NCBI GenBank assembly: GCA_030123565.1 | Contig: CP126122.1 | Span: 2,305,001 to 2,369,000 of the forward strand | Direction of reading: 5' to 3' | DNA length: 64,000 nt | From: Nitrospira sp. | Lineage (GTDB): Bacteria; Nitrospirota; Nitrospiria; Nitrospirales; Nitrospiraceae | Part shown: one piece after another, positions 35,916 to 44,605 of the stretch | Layout: every line of letters begins with the position of its first letter | How positions within the stretch are numbered: the stretch's first letter is position 1 | Translations under genes and position numbers: made by a program | The notes under the pieces: generated by a model | Database searches by the model: none | Told to the model about the DNA's origin: nothing | Seen by the model: the letters and a program-made list of their open reading frames with translations, nothing else

Positions 35916-37922
35916 ATGAGCAACGCGAAAACCTTCTACATCACGACGCCGATCTATTACGTCAACGACGTGCCGCACATCGGCCATGCCTACACGACCA
36001 TCGCCGCCGACGTGCTCGCACGCTACTGGCGATTACGTGGGCGCGAGGTGTTCTTTCTGACAGGTCTGGACGAGCATGGACAAAAGGTGCAGCAGGCAGC
36101 CGCCAAGGCAGGCATCGACCCGCAAGCCCATTGCGACCGGCTCGCGCCACAGTTTACAAACCTCTGGAAACGGTTGAACATCTCCAATGACGCCTTCATC
36201 AGGACCACCGACAGCCGGCACCAGACAGTGGTTCAACGATATCTTCAGCAGCTGTTCGATAAGCAACTGATTTACAAGGCTGACTACACCGGATGGTATT
36301 GTACGTTCGACGAACGATTCTGGCCTGAGAAAGACGTCGTCGATGGCCTGTGCCCGGACTGCAAGCGACCCATCGAACGTCTCAGCGAACACAATTATTT
36401 CTTCAGGATGGGCCAATATCAGGACCGGCTGATCGACCACATCCGAAACCATGAAGACTTCATTCGCCCCGCCTCCCGGCGCAATGAAGTCCTGGGCTTT
36501 CTTCAGAACCAAACGCTGGGAGACCTGTCGATCTCCCGTCCGAAATCCCGACTCTCCTGGGGCATCGAGCTGCCGTTCGACAAAGACTACGTCACCTACG
36601 TCTGGTTCGATGCGCTCGTGAATTATGTCTCAGCGCTCGAGTACAAACCGGGGCTCGATCGGTTCTGGCCCGCCGATGTCCACCTGGTCGGCAAGGACAT
36701 CCTCACGACCCACGCGGTCTACTGGTCAACCATGTTGATGGCGCTGGAACTGCCGCTTCCAAAAACGATCTTCGCCCACGGCTGGTGGACGGTGGACGGC
36801 GAGAAGATGTCCAAGAGCCGCGGCAACGTCGTCGATCCCTACGCCATGGTCGATCAATTCGGCGCGGATGCCTTCCGCTATTTCCTGCTGCGCGAGGTGC
36901 CGTTCGGGCAGGATGGGGACTTTTCACAAGATGCGATGGTAGCCAGGATCAACAGCGATCTTGCGAACGGGCTTGGCAATCTGTTGAGCCGGACATTGAC
37001 GATGATCGATCGATTTTCAGAAGGTAAGGTCCCCGGCCAAGGATCTCCTATGCAAATAGGAACAGGACTGGAAATGCCCATAGCCGAGGCTCAAGAATAC
37101 TTGCCTGTAAGTGCCAACGAAAAACTTTCAGGTCTCAGATTCAAGGAACATATTGAAGACATTTGGGCATTAGTAGCATTTTGTGACCAATTGATTGAGG
37201 AAACTAAACCCTGGAACCTTGCGAAGAAACCTGAGACGAGACCAGAACTTAACAACGTGTTAAATGCCCTAGCTAAGGCTCTTCGCTCTCTTTGTCTCTA
37301 CACATACCCTTTTATGCCCAATATGGCTGCGGAGATGAGCCAGCAGCTGGGGCTAAACCTGGATTTCACCAAACCGCTTTTAAGCGAAGGGTACCCATCC
37401 GAAGGCATAGTGCCTGGTACTAGAATTCAGAAGGGAAGAGCCTTGCTCCCTCGCATCGAATCGAAACCACAAGGAGCCAAGAACGTGACCGACGCACCAG
37501 CCTCTTCGCAACCGACAACCGTCACGCCGCCCTCGACTGCCGCCGCGTCACAGAGCCAGCCTCCCGCGGCATCGGCTCCCGCCCCTGCCGCTGCGCCACC
37601 CCAGATCACCATCGACGAATTCATGAAGATTCAACTCAAGACAGCGAAGGTCCTGACGGCGGAGCGCGTCCCGAAATCCGAGAAACTGCTCAAGCTTCAA
37701 GTCAGCCTGGGCAGTGAACAGCGGCAGATCGTTGCCGGCATCGGCAAGAAATACGAACCGGAGGCCCTGGTCGGCAAAACCATTGTCATCGTGGCGAATT
37801 TGAAACCGGCTAAACTGATGGGTATCGAATCGCAGGGGATGGTGCTCGCGGCAGGCGACAGCGAGGTCCGTGGCCTCGCGACCTTTATCGAAGACGTGGA
37901 GCCCGGCACCAAGGTGAAATGA
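35916..37922 (+). CDS. metG: methionyl-tRNA synthetase with C-terminal tRNA-binding domain
   Basis: Class I synthetase, 668 residues. The HIGH motif is VPHIGHAYTTIAADVLARYW, the KMSKS loop is GEKMSKSRGNVVDPYA, and a single zinc-type CPDC lies near residue 150. The anticodon-binding domain spans about 370-510, an Ala/Pro-rich linker about 525-555, and a C-terminal EMAP-II/Arc1p-like tRNA-binding domain about 565-668 (ITIDEFMKIQLKTAKVLTAE). The DNA between about 37,015 and 37,440, the anticodon domain, is much more AT-rich than both flanks and uses codons such as ATA, AGA and TTA that are rare nearby. This suggests a mosaic gene. Confidence 0.96.
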   Translation: MSNAKTFYITTPIYYVNDVPHIGHAYTTIAADVLARYWRLRGREVFFLTGLDEHGQKVQQAAAKAGIDPQAHCDRLAPQFTNLWKRLNISNDAFIRTTDSRHQTVVQRYLQQLFDKQLIYKADYTGWYCTFDERFWPEKDVVDGLCPDCKRPIERLSEHNYFFRMGQYQDRLIDHIRNHEDFIRPASRRNEVLGFLQNQTLGDLSISRPKSRLSWGIELPFDKDYVTYVWFDALVNYVSALEYKPGLDRFWPADVHLVGKDILTTHAVYWSTMLMALELPLPKTIFAHGWWTVDGEKMSKSRGNVVDPYAMVDQFGADAFRYFLLREVPFGQDGDFSQDAMVARINSDLANGLGNLLSRTLTMIDRFSEGKVPGQGSPMQIGTGLEMPIAEAQEYLPVSANEKLSGLRFKEHIEDIWALVAFCDQLIEETKPWNLAKKPETRPELNNVLNALAKALRSLCLYTYPFMPNMAAEMSQQLGLNLDFTKPLLSEGYPSEGIVPGTRIQKGRALLPRIESKPQGAKNVTDAPASSQPTTVTPPSTAAASQSQPPAASAPAPAAAPPQITIDEFMKIQLKTAKVLTAERVPKSEKLLKLQVSLGSEQRQIVAGIGKKYEPEALVGKTIVIVANLKPAKLMGIESQGMVLAAGDSEVRGLATFIEDVEPGTKVK

Positions 37923-38785
37923 CTCGCTCACCCTTCACCAGACTGGTCGGCACCTGCCTCCTCGTGCTGTTGAGCAGTACCGGTGCGGGGTTCGTTTCAG
38001 AACCCTCCGAATCCGAACTCGAATCCAAGGCCCATTACAACGACCCCCTGCCCACCACCGTGGTGGTGCGGGTCGTCGCCCACCGTTCGTTGGTCCTGGG
38101 CCACGAGGTCGGCGGTGCGCGCGTGACGATCACCGACGTGGCCACCCGCCAACTCCTGGCGTCCGGCCTACAGCAGGGAGAACAGGGCGACCAAAGCCAG
38201 ATCATGCGCACGCCGCACCTCATGGACGAGCCCCTCTACAGCGCACGACCGGCCGCCTCGTTCACCACCACGCTCGAACTCGCGCGCCCGACGTTGGTCG
38301 AAATTGCCGCCGAGGGCCCCCTGGCCTATCCCAGCGCGTTGCAACGGGCCAGCAAAACCGTCCTGCTCATTCCCGGTCACGACCTCACCAACGACGGCAT
38401 CGTGCTGCACCTCTACGGCTACCTGGTGCAGGTCGAACAGCCGAAACCAGGCGAATCCCTGATCGCCAAGGAGGACGTCATGCTTCGGGCTTCCGTCCGC
38501 ACCCTCTCCGGTGCGCTGGTCCGCCCGCACAGCGACTGGGATTCCCGCAAGATTCACATTTACGGCGAACTCTTGATCGGAGACCGCGTGGTCGAGCGAT
38601 TGCAGATGTTCTATTCAGGAGAAAAGAGCCGCTTCGAAGCGCCCTTCTTCGTGCCGATCCCCAAGGATGCGCCAGACGGCATTACACTGCGGGTCATTGC
38701 CGCCGATGCGGGCACCGGCAACTTCGGAATGGGAACGGCGCAATATCCGGTGCTGTCGGAGCGGCTGCGCACGAAAAAGAATTGA
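37919..38785 (+). CDS. hypothetical exported protein
   Basis: 288 residues with an N-terminal signal-like stretch (LVGTCLLVLLSSTGAGFV). The rest is strand-rich and probably immunoglobulin-like in fold (TTVVVRVVAHRSLVLGHEVG, SFTTTLELARPTLVEIAAEG, SKTVLLIPGHDLTNDGIVLH, FFVPIPKDAPDGITLRVIAA). I do not recognise a family. The ATG overlaps the metG stop (ATGA), so it is co-translated with metG, and ftsH follows. Location suggests the periplasm; the role is unknown. Confidence 0.7.
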   Translation: MTRSPFTRLVGTCLLVLLSSTGAGFVSEPSESELESKAHYNDPLPTTVVVRVVAHRSLVLGHEVGGARVTITDVATRQLLASGLQQGEQGDQSQIMRTPHLMDEPLYSARPAASFTTTLELARPTLVEIAAEGPLAYPSALQRASKTVLLIPGHDLTNDGIVLHLYGYLVQVEQPKPGESLIAKEDVMLRASVRTLSGALVRPHSDWDSRKIHIYGELLIGDRVVERLQMFYSGEKSRFEAPFFVPIPKDAPDGITLRVIAADAGTGNFGMGTAQYPVLSERLRTKKN

Positions 38786-38825
38786 CCAGCGACTGATTCG
38801 ATGATTGCAGGATAAGGTCTCCGAC

Positions 38826-40610
38826 ATGGACCCCAAACAACGGCAGTTCTCCATCTGGTACATGTTCATCGCCCTCTGGGTCTTGATGTTGATCCAGATG
38901 TTCCTCCCCTCGTTCTTCAACCCCACGGAAATCCCTTACAGCGAGTTCAAAGAGGCCGTGGAGGCCGGCAAGGTGACCGAGGTCGCGGTCTCGTCGCAGA
39001 TCATTCACGGGAAGATGAAGGAGGATAAAACCTTCAACACGATCCGCATCGAAGACCCGGACCTCTTGCGGAGCCTCGCGCAACATCAGGTGAAGGTCAC
39101 CGGCGTCATCGAGAGCACACTATTCCGCGACGTGTTGTCCTGGATCGTGCCGATCGTGCTCTTCTTCGGTGTCTGGTGGTTCATGCTGCGGCGCATGGGG
39201 CAGAGTCAGGGCTTCATGACCGTCGGGCAGAGCAAAGCGAAAATCTATGTGGAGAAGGAAGTGAAGGTCACCTTCGCCGACGTGGCAGGCGTCGATGAAG
39301 CCAAACAGGAGCTGGAAGAGATCATCGAGTTTCTTAAAACCCCGGACAAGTTCCGGCGACTGGGCGGCAAGATTCCCAAGGGCATCCTCTTGGTCGGCCC
39401 TCCGGGTACCGGCAAAACCCTCCTCGCCAAAGCCGTGGCGGGCGAAGCGGGCGTGCCGTTTTTCTCGATCAGCGGGTCTGAGTTCGTGGAGATGTTCGTC
39501 GGAGTCGGCGCGGCTCGCGTGCGGGACCTCTTCGAACAGGCCAAGGGCAAGGCTCCCTGCATCATTTTCCTGGACGAGCTCGACGCGCTGGGCAAGGCTC
39601 GCGGGGTCGGTCCGATGGCGCATGAAGAACGGGAACAGACGCTGAATCAGTTGCTGGTTGAAATGGACGGCTTCGATTCACGCGTCGGAGTCATTCTCGT
39701 GGCCGCCACCAACCGCCCCGAAATACTGGACCCCGCCCTGCTGCGGGCCGGACGATTCGATCGCCAGGTGCTCGTGGACCGGCCGGACAAGATCGGGCGG
39801 CTCGCCATTCTAAAAGTTCACGCCCGCACGATCACGCTCGCCAATCCGGCGGATCTGGAAACGATCGCGGCCATGACGCCCGGCTTCGTCGGCGCCGATC
39901 TGGCCAATCTGCTGAATGAGGCGGCCCTGCTCGCAGTCCGGCGAGGTAAGGACACCGTGAGCCTGTCCGAGTTGCAGGAAGCCGTGGAACGGGTCATCGG
40001 CGGGCTTGAAAAGAAAAATCGGGTCTTGAACAAAATGGAAAAAGCGCGGGTCGCTCACCATGAGGTCGGCCACGCGTTGGTGGCCATGTCCATCCCGGGT
40101 GGCGACGCCGTGCACAAAATTTCCATCATCCCGCGAGGGATCGCCGCTCTCGGCTATACGATGCAACTTCCGACTGAAGATCGATTCCTCATGACCGTAT
40201 CTGAACTCAAGAACCGAATCGCCATTCTCTTGGGCGGACGCGCGGCGGAGGAAATCATTTACGGCGAAGTCTCGACCGGCGCGCAGGACGATTTGCGAAA
40301 GGCCACGGACATCGCAAAAAGCATGGTCAAGGTCTACGGCATGAGCGAGAAGCTGGGCCAGGTGAGCCTGGAGCGGGACCGTCAATCCTTATTTCTTCAG
40401 ACCAGCCCCTCACAAACACCGGGAGACTATAGCGAGCAGACCTCTCGCGAAATCGATTGTGAGGTCCGGCTGTTGATCGACGACCAGTACGAGCGCGCGC
40501 GCGCGCTGATCAAATCCCAGGAACCTATCCTCCGCAATGCGGCGCAGGTTTTGCTCGAGAAAGAGACCATCACCGGAAAAGAGCTGAAGGCGTTGGCGGA
40601 GGCAAAATGA
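38826..40610 (+). CDS. ftsH: ATP-dependent zinc metalloprotease FtsH
   Basis: Membrane-bound AAA+ protease for quality control and regulatory turnover. Two membrane spans near the N-terminus flank a short periplasmic domain. The AAA module has Walker A GPPGTGKT (about 191-198), Walker [17 protein letters not shown] and the second region of homology [20 protein letters not shown]. The zinc protease site is HEVGH, a HExxH variant of the usual HEAGH. The ATG at 38826 fits homologues; a TTG at 38805 is possible. About 594 residues with a shorter tail than in E. coli. It follows the metG-linked gene by 40 bp. Confidence 0.96.
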   Translation: MDPKQRQFSIWYMFIALWVLMLIQMFLPSFFNPTEIPYSEFKEAVEAGKVTEVAVSSQIIHGKMKEDKTFNTIRIEDPDLLRSLAQHQVKVTGVIESTLFRDVLSWIVPIVLFFGVWWFMLRRMGQSQGFMTVGQSKAKIYVEKEVKVTFADVAGVDEAKQELEEIIEFLKTPDKFRRLGGKIPKGILLVGPPGTGKTLLAKAVAGEAGVPFFSISGSEFVEMFVGVGAARVRDLFEQAKGKAPCIIFLDELDALGKARGVGPMAHEEREQTLNQLLVEMDGFDSRVGVILVAATNRPEILDPALLRAGRFDRQVLVDRPDKIGRLAILKVHARTITLANPADLETIAAMTPGFVGADLANLLNEAALLAVRRGKDTVSLSELQEAVERVIGGLEKKNRVLNKMEKARVAHHEVGHALVAMSIPGGDAVHKISIIPRGIAALGYTMQLPTEDRFLMTVSELKNRIAILLGGRAAEEIIYGEVSTGAQDDLRKATDIAKSMVKVYGMSEKLGQVSLERDRQSLFLQTSPSQTPGDYSEQTSREIDCEVRLLIDDQYERARALIKSQEPILRNAAQVLLEKETITGKELKALAEAK

Positions 40611-40685
40611 CACCGAACCTCCGGCCTTCTCGCGAATGCCGTGCAGTCCTTGCCCTTGTCAGGTTCCCGTGAGACACTGACAAGC

Positions 40686-41627
40686 ATGGTCCCCCACACC
40701 TACCATGAACTCCGCTCCCGGTTGAGGATTGCGCTCGCTCTCAACGCAGTCATCATCATCGCCGAATTTGTCGGAGGCTTCCTGACCAACAGCATCGGCT
40801 TGATCGGGGACGCGGGACACAATCTCGTCGATCAGGGCTCCCTCTTCCTCGCCCTGTACGCACACATCCTGACGGCCAAGCCTGCAACCGACAGTCGGAC
40901 CTTCGGTTATCACCGGGCCGGCATCGTGGCCGCCTTCTTGAATTCCTTCATCCTGCTGCTCACCGCCGTCGGCATCACGCTCGTCAGCGTCAAACGGCTC
41001 ATGGCCCCGGTTCCGATTCCAGGCGGATGGGTCATGTTGATCGCCCTGGTGAGCTTTGTCGCCAACCTCTCGATCGCGCTGCTCCTTCAGCATGGGGCGA
41101 AGGATGACCTCAACATCCGCAGCGCCTTCTGGCACATGCTGGCCGATGCATGGGTATCGTTGGGCGTCGTCGTCAGTGGAGGGACCATCCTGTTGACCGG
41201 CTGGTCGATTCTGGACCCGTTGGTGAGCCTCTTGGTCGTGGTGGCGATCCTCAAGGGGGCCTGGCCGCTCTTTAAGGAATCGCTTGAAGTATTGCTGGAA
41301 TCCACGCCGCCCGGTGTCAGCCCCGCCCAGGTCGCGGCCACCATCGAATCCATTCCCGGCGTGAAGAACGTCCATGATCTGCACATTTGGGCGGTCGAAC
41401 CGCGCCTGATCATGATGACGACGCACGTGCAGGTCGAGGGGGATGATGCGGCCCTGACGAACGAGCTGCTCCATACCATACGGAATCGCGTCGTCACCGA
41501 GTACGGCATCAAACACCTCACGATTCAACTCGAGACCCAGTGCTGCCATCCCGACGCCGTCCACTGCGACCTCAACCACCTCGCCGCGCAACATCCCGCG
41601 TCCGAAATCCTACACAGCCATCACTAA
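40686..41627 (+). CDS. CDF family cation efflux transporter
   Basis: Cation diffusion facilitator, about 313 residues, with six predicted membrane spans. Metal-site motifs are IGDAGHNLVDQGSLFLALYA (HxxxD) in the second span and HMLADAWVSLGVVVSG (HxxxD) in the fifth, the zinc/cadmium-type pattern. The cytoplasmic C-terminal domain (VKNVHDLHIWAVEPRLIMMT) carries the usual HDLHIW motif and ends in a His-rich tail (HPASEILHSHH). The likely substrate is Zn2+ or a similar divalent cation. The frame also opens at a GTG at 40641. Confidence 0.93.
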   Translation: MVPHTYHELRSRLRIALALNAVIIIAEFVGGFLTNSIGLIGDAGHNLVDQGSLFLALYAHILTAKPATDSRTFGYHRAGIVAAFLNSFILLLTAVGITLVSVKRLMAPVPIPGGWVMLIALVSFVANLSIALLLQHGAKDDLNIRSAFWHMLADAWVSLGVVVSGGTILLTGWSILDPLVSLLVVVAILKGAWPLFKESLEVLLESTPPGVSPAQVAATIESIPGVKNVHDLHIWAVEPRLIMMTTHVQVEGDDAALTNELLHTIRNRVVTEYGIKHLTIQLETQCCHPDAVHCDLNHLAAQHPASEILHSHH

Positions 41628-41629
41628 CG

Positions 41630-41771
41630 GGATGGTGAAAAAGGCCGCCGGCTTTGTTCTCGCAAGACACGGCCGGCTCACCGTCTCGCCGGCGTCCGCA
41701 CACGTGACGCTCATTATGCTTTGCGTCGCGGACCTCGCTGCGGCCGCGCTGAACGGCCTTTTTGACCATCC
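41630..41771. repeat. 142-bp palindromic intergenic repeat
   Basis: Arms at 41630-41646 and 41755-41771 are reverse complements with one mismatch in 17 bp (GGATGGTGAAAAAGGCC against GGATGGTCAAAAAGGCC). The interior carries further GC palindromes such as GCCGGC and GGCCGCG. The outline (GGATGGTCAAAAAGGCC at one end, a GCAGCGAGG-type core, and GGCCTTTTTCACCATCC at the other) matches, from memory, a dispersed repeat in Nitrospira genomes. Not checked against any database. It lies between the CDF gene and the G3E GTPase gene and may end the CDF transcript. Confidence 0.7.
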
Positions 41772-41887
41772 TGCGAGGCGCTTTCGACCTCGTCTTCACC
41801 TTCACTCCATCTGTGTGTGTATGCATAGAAATGAGTTTTCAACAGCCTGCTAGCCCGAACCCGACTCCAGCAGATAGAATAGCGCTC

Positions 41888-42880
41888 ATGACGCAGACAC
41901 TCCCCGTCCCCTTCTACATCCTTTGCGGATCGCTCGGCGCGGGCAAGACCACCCTGCTCATGCGCTTGCTCGAATTCTGGAACGGTCAGGGACACAGGGT
42001 CGGCGTGCTCATGAACGAAGCGGGGGCAGTCAGCATCGATGGCCCGCGCGCCGGCACGATCGCCGAGCAGGTCCTCAACCTGGCCAGCGGCTGCATCTGT
42101 TGCGATACCAAGGATGACCTGGCCTGGAGCATCACGCAACTCGTGCAGGATTACGAGTCCACCTTGATCGTGCTGGAATGCTCCGGCATGGCAGACCCGG
42201 CGGAAGTCGTCGATGCCGTGACGGATGTCTACGTCTCACGGATTGCGAAGCTCGAACGGATCCTCGCGCTGTTGCACCCGGTGCCGCTCCCGGATACCGG
42301 CATGGCGGAACTCGTCACCCGCAATGCGATTCGTTATGCCGACGACCTCATCCTGAATAAACGAGACCTCTACATTCCCGGCCACTGGGAACGGTTTCGC
42401 GATACCATCACCCGCCATAATCCCCATGGACGGCTCTGGGAAACCAGCCATGCGAGATTGGATCTTACCGCCTTGCTCGCCGCTCCCTCGACGCGGCCCC
42501 TGCCGACCAATGTACTGCTCGAAAAAGCGTCCGCACGCAACGTGACACGTGAACTCCGCGCCTCCCATCATCCCATGGTGACGACCGTGCGGTTGCCGGG
42601 ACCGATGGACCGGAACCGTTTCATGCAATGGATGCAGACCTTGCCGGAAGGACTGGAACGGGCGAAAGGATTTTTTCGCTTCGCGCAGGAGCCGGAACTG
42701 CAGGAGTTTCAATTTTTCCCGCCGCGCACCGGCACGATCGCCCCGGTCATGCTGCTCGATGAACCGAACCATGTGGTGGTGTTGATCGGGCGGGACTTCG
42801 ACCAGGAACTCTGTCGCAAGTCCCTACTCGCCTGCCTCACATCAGAACCGCATCAGGAAATGGATTCGGCGGAAGTCTGA
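41888..42880 (+). CDS. G3E-family GTP-binding protein (CobW/COG0523-like)
   Basis: A metal-handling P-loop GTPase. Walker A is CGSLGAGKTTLLMRLLE and the CxCC metal motif is GCICCDTKDDLAWSI. The G3-type LECSGMADPAEVVDAVT and G4 LILNKRDLY are in order. The C-terminal CobW domain follows (TVRLPGPMDRNRFMQWMQT). The family inserts Ni, Zn or Co into proteins or acts in metal starvation. The ATG at 41888 gives the natural N-terminus (MTQTLPVPFYILCGSLGAG), with an upstream ATG at 41831 as an alternative. It ends 28 bp inside the convergent PAP2 gene. Confidence 0.92.
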   Translation: MTQTLPVPFYILCGSLGAGKTTLLMRLLEFWNGQGHRVGVLMNEAGAVSIDGPRAGTIAEQVLNLASGCICCDTKDDLAWSITQLVQDYESTLIVLECSGMADPAEVVDAVTDVYVSRIAKLERILALLHPVPLPDTGMAELVTRNAIRYADDLILNKRDLYIPGHWERFRDTITRHNPHGRLWETSHARLDLTALLAAPSTRPLPTNVLLEKASARNVTRELRASHHPMVTTVRLPGPMDRNRFMQWMQTLPEGLERAKGFFRFAQEPELQEFQFFPPRTGTIAPVMLLDEPNHVVVLIGRDFDQELCRKSLLACLTSEPHQEMDSAEV

Positions 42881-43440
42881 GGAGCGGGTTCAGATATGGC
42901 ACCGGCGCGAGCCGGACGGAAGCGAGCCCAGCGGCGCAACGTCCAGGCAGTTCCCGCGCCGATCAATCCACCGACCAGCCACCCGCCGATCACATCGGTC
43001 AGGTAATGGGCACCGATGTAGACGCGGGAGAGGCCGATCGCCGTGACGAGGGGCCAACTGATCCAGCCCGATCGCGGATACAGGACTTGAAAGAAGGCGG
43101 CGGCAGCCGCCGTATTGGCCGCGTGGTTGGATGGAAAGGAAAAGGCCCCGCCGCAGCCGAGCAGCTTCTGGACTTCCTGCAGGGTCAGGCAAGGCCGCGG
43201 ACGCTGGACCAGCCCTTTGATCTGCGTACCCAGCAGGTCCGTGATACCGGTGACGGCAGCCAACATCGCCGAGCCGATCACACATTCCCGCCTGTTCGTC
43301 CATAGCCAAAAGCCTGCCGCGAGGATCATGGGATACAACAGGTTCCCCGGCTTGGCCAGTTCCACCATCAGCCAGTCGAGGAGTTCCGACCGACCGGCCA
43401 AACCGTTGATCGTGCGAAAGAGCGTTTCGTCCAGCCCCAT
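42853..43440 (-). CDS. PAP2-family phosphatase
   Basis: A 195-residue membrane phosphatase starting MGLDETLFRTINGLAGRSEL. All three motifs are present: KGLVQRPRP (KxxxxxxRP), FPSNHAANT (PSNH) and SRVYIGAHYLTDV (SRxxxxxHxxxD). The likely substrate is undecaprenyl pyrophosphate or a lipid phosphate. The longer frame to 43665 lacks family support, so I start at ATG 43440. Convergent overlap with the preceding GTPase gene is 28 bp. Confidence 0.9.
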   Translation of the reverse strand: MGLDETLFRTINGLAGRSELLDWLMVELAKPGNLLYPMILAAGFWLWTNRRECVIGSAMLAAVTGITDLLGTQIKGLVQRPRPCLTLQEVQKLLGCGGAFSFPSNHAANTAAAAAFFQVLYPRSGWISWPLVTAIGLSRVYIGAHYLTDVIGGWLVGGLIGAGTAWTLRRWARFRPARAGAISEPAPQTSAESIS

Positions 43441-43763
43441 GCCCGCGACGATAAAGGGTCGGGAGAGATCAGTCAAATGGTTCGTGCGACGTGGGATGAT
43501 GCCTGGCTGCCGACGCTGCGCCGGGGCCTTGTTGGCCGCCGTTCGCCTCAATGGCCCTTGGCAGCGCAACTCGTTCCATTGCAAGCCAGCTTGAATGGAA
43601 CTTCGAACAGCGCTCACCACCTGTCGGAACAGGCCGTGCCAGATTCGGCCAGACGGCGGAAACACAAGGCCCGATGGGCGCGCCGACAGCCAAGCCCCTC
43701 ATCCCATCCTATTTGATAGATAGTAGAAAGCATAGTTGAGGAAAAAGCATTGGGGAGATGGCC
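43441..43763. other. intergenic region between PAP2 and the antitoxin remnant
   Basis: About 320 bp of divergent spacer holding the PAP2 upstream region. In this position a HigB-type toxin would be expected directly upstream of the antitoxin-like gene, but no frame here resembles one. The last 60 bp turn AT-rich (TTTGATAGATAGTAGAAAGC) and may hold the promoter of the next small gene. Confidence 0.45.
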
Positions 43764-43973
43764 ATGAAAAAGAGCAGAGCATATCAGCCGGATCTGAGCG
43801 AGAGTCTACGGGCTAGAGAAGCTGAAGTGTATTTGAATGCGGCACTGGAGGAAGAGGAGCCGCAGCTGCTGGTGCTAAGAAACGTGACTGAGGCGCGGAA
43901 CCCAAAATCCAGACGCCCGGCCGTCTCGCTGCACGCCTTGGGATTTCGGCGCACGCTCACCTTAAATCGGTAG
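43764..43973 (+). pseudogene. HI1420-type antitoxin remnant lacking its HTH centre
   Basis: 69 residues. The N-terminus (YQPDLSESLRAREAEVYLNA, AALEEEEPQLLVLRNVTEAR) matches the start of HI1420/HigA-like addiction-module antitoxins, and the C-terminus (SLHALGFRRTLTLN) matches their tail. The roughly 30-residue helix-turn-helix between (the G-S-Q-L-A-T-E-L type region) is missing, replaced by NPKSRRPAV. This looks like an in-frame internal deletion. GGGGAG lies 6 bp before the second ATG, so the gene may still be translated. No toxin partner is next to it. Family call from memory. Confidence 0.6.
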
Positions 43974-44181
43974 AGACTGGATACATCTGAAATTTAGAAG
44001 CACACTGCCAGGGGCAGGAGTCTGTATGCGATCCAGCCTTCGAATAAAGCCTCCAGAAGTCTTTTTTCGTCAGTTCTCGTCTCAAAACAAAAGAATGGGC
44101 GACAACGCGCAGCTACCTGACTGAGTAAGGGTAGACTGATCGCTCCATTCAATTGTGCACTGAAAGTTGATAGGAGGTCGC

Positions 44182-44444
44182 ATGGCAAAAGGAGCATGGT
44201 GTCCGAATTGTAATGAGTCAACATTTCACGACCAAGGCAGCCTAAGCTCTGCAGTACTTGCCATGCAGTAGGTTGGTCTTGGCAGAAAGCCGTGAGGGAA
44301 GTCGGAAAGGGCAAGGTGAACAAATGCCCTAACTGCCGTAATCAGACCCTTCGCAGAGTTGGAGAGGCGAAGTCCTCGAACGGGAAACACGTTCATGCTA
44401 TCCGGCGGTGCGGGATATGTGACTATAGCCTCATCGAACCTTGA
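44182..44444 (+). pseudogene. zinc-ribbon protein gene with a -1 frameshift
   Basis: An excellent ribosome-binding site (AGGAGG, 5 bp spacing) precedes ATG 44182. The first frame gives MAKGAWCPNCNESTFHDQGS and reaches a TAG about 30 codons in. A frame shifted by one base then continues CSTCHAVGWSWQKAVREVG, CPNCRNQTLRRVGEAKSS and CGICDYSLIEP to a TGA at 44442. Joined near 44,241-44,252, the product has four CxxC pairs, that is two zinc ribbons. Either a base was lost, the sequence has an error, or the ribosome shifts. It is likely the first gene of the module with the CxxC and TIR genes. Confidence 0.6.
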
Positions 44445-44459
44445 AGTGCGAGGTAACCG

Positions 44460-44597
44460 GTGGCTCAAGACCTCGATGACACTCGCGCATGCTTACTCTG
44501 CAAGTTTTCCCAGCGGGCTGGTTTTTCCGTCTGGCAACGTAGAAACGCTCTGCGTGGGGATGAAGCCGGGTCAAGGACATTACGCGACGAATGGTGA
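44460..44597 (+). CDS. small CxxC ORF, 45 residues
   Basis: GTG start with GAGG at about 6 bp spacing. The product contains ACLLCKFSQRAGFSVWQRRN, with a CxxC pair and a basic aromatic C-terminus ending TLRDEW. It sits between the zinc-ribbon gene (15 bp after its TGA) and the TIR-like gene (8 bp before its ATG). The tight spacing and the cysteine pair argue that it is real. I know no family for it, and a chance open frame cannot be excluded. Confidence 0.45.
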   Translation: MAQDLDDTRACLLCKFSQRAGFSVWQRRNALRGDEAGSRTLRDEW

Positions 44598-44605
44598 GGG
44601 AAGTT

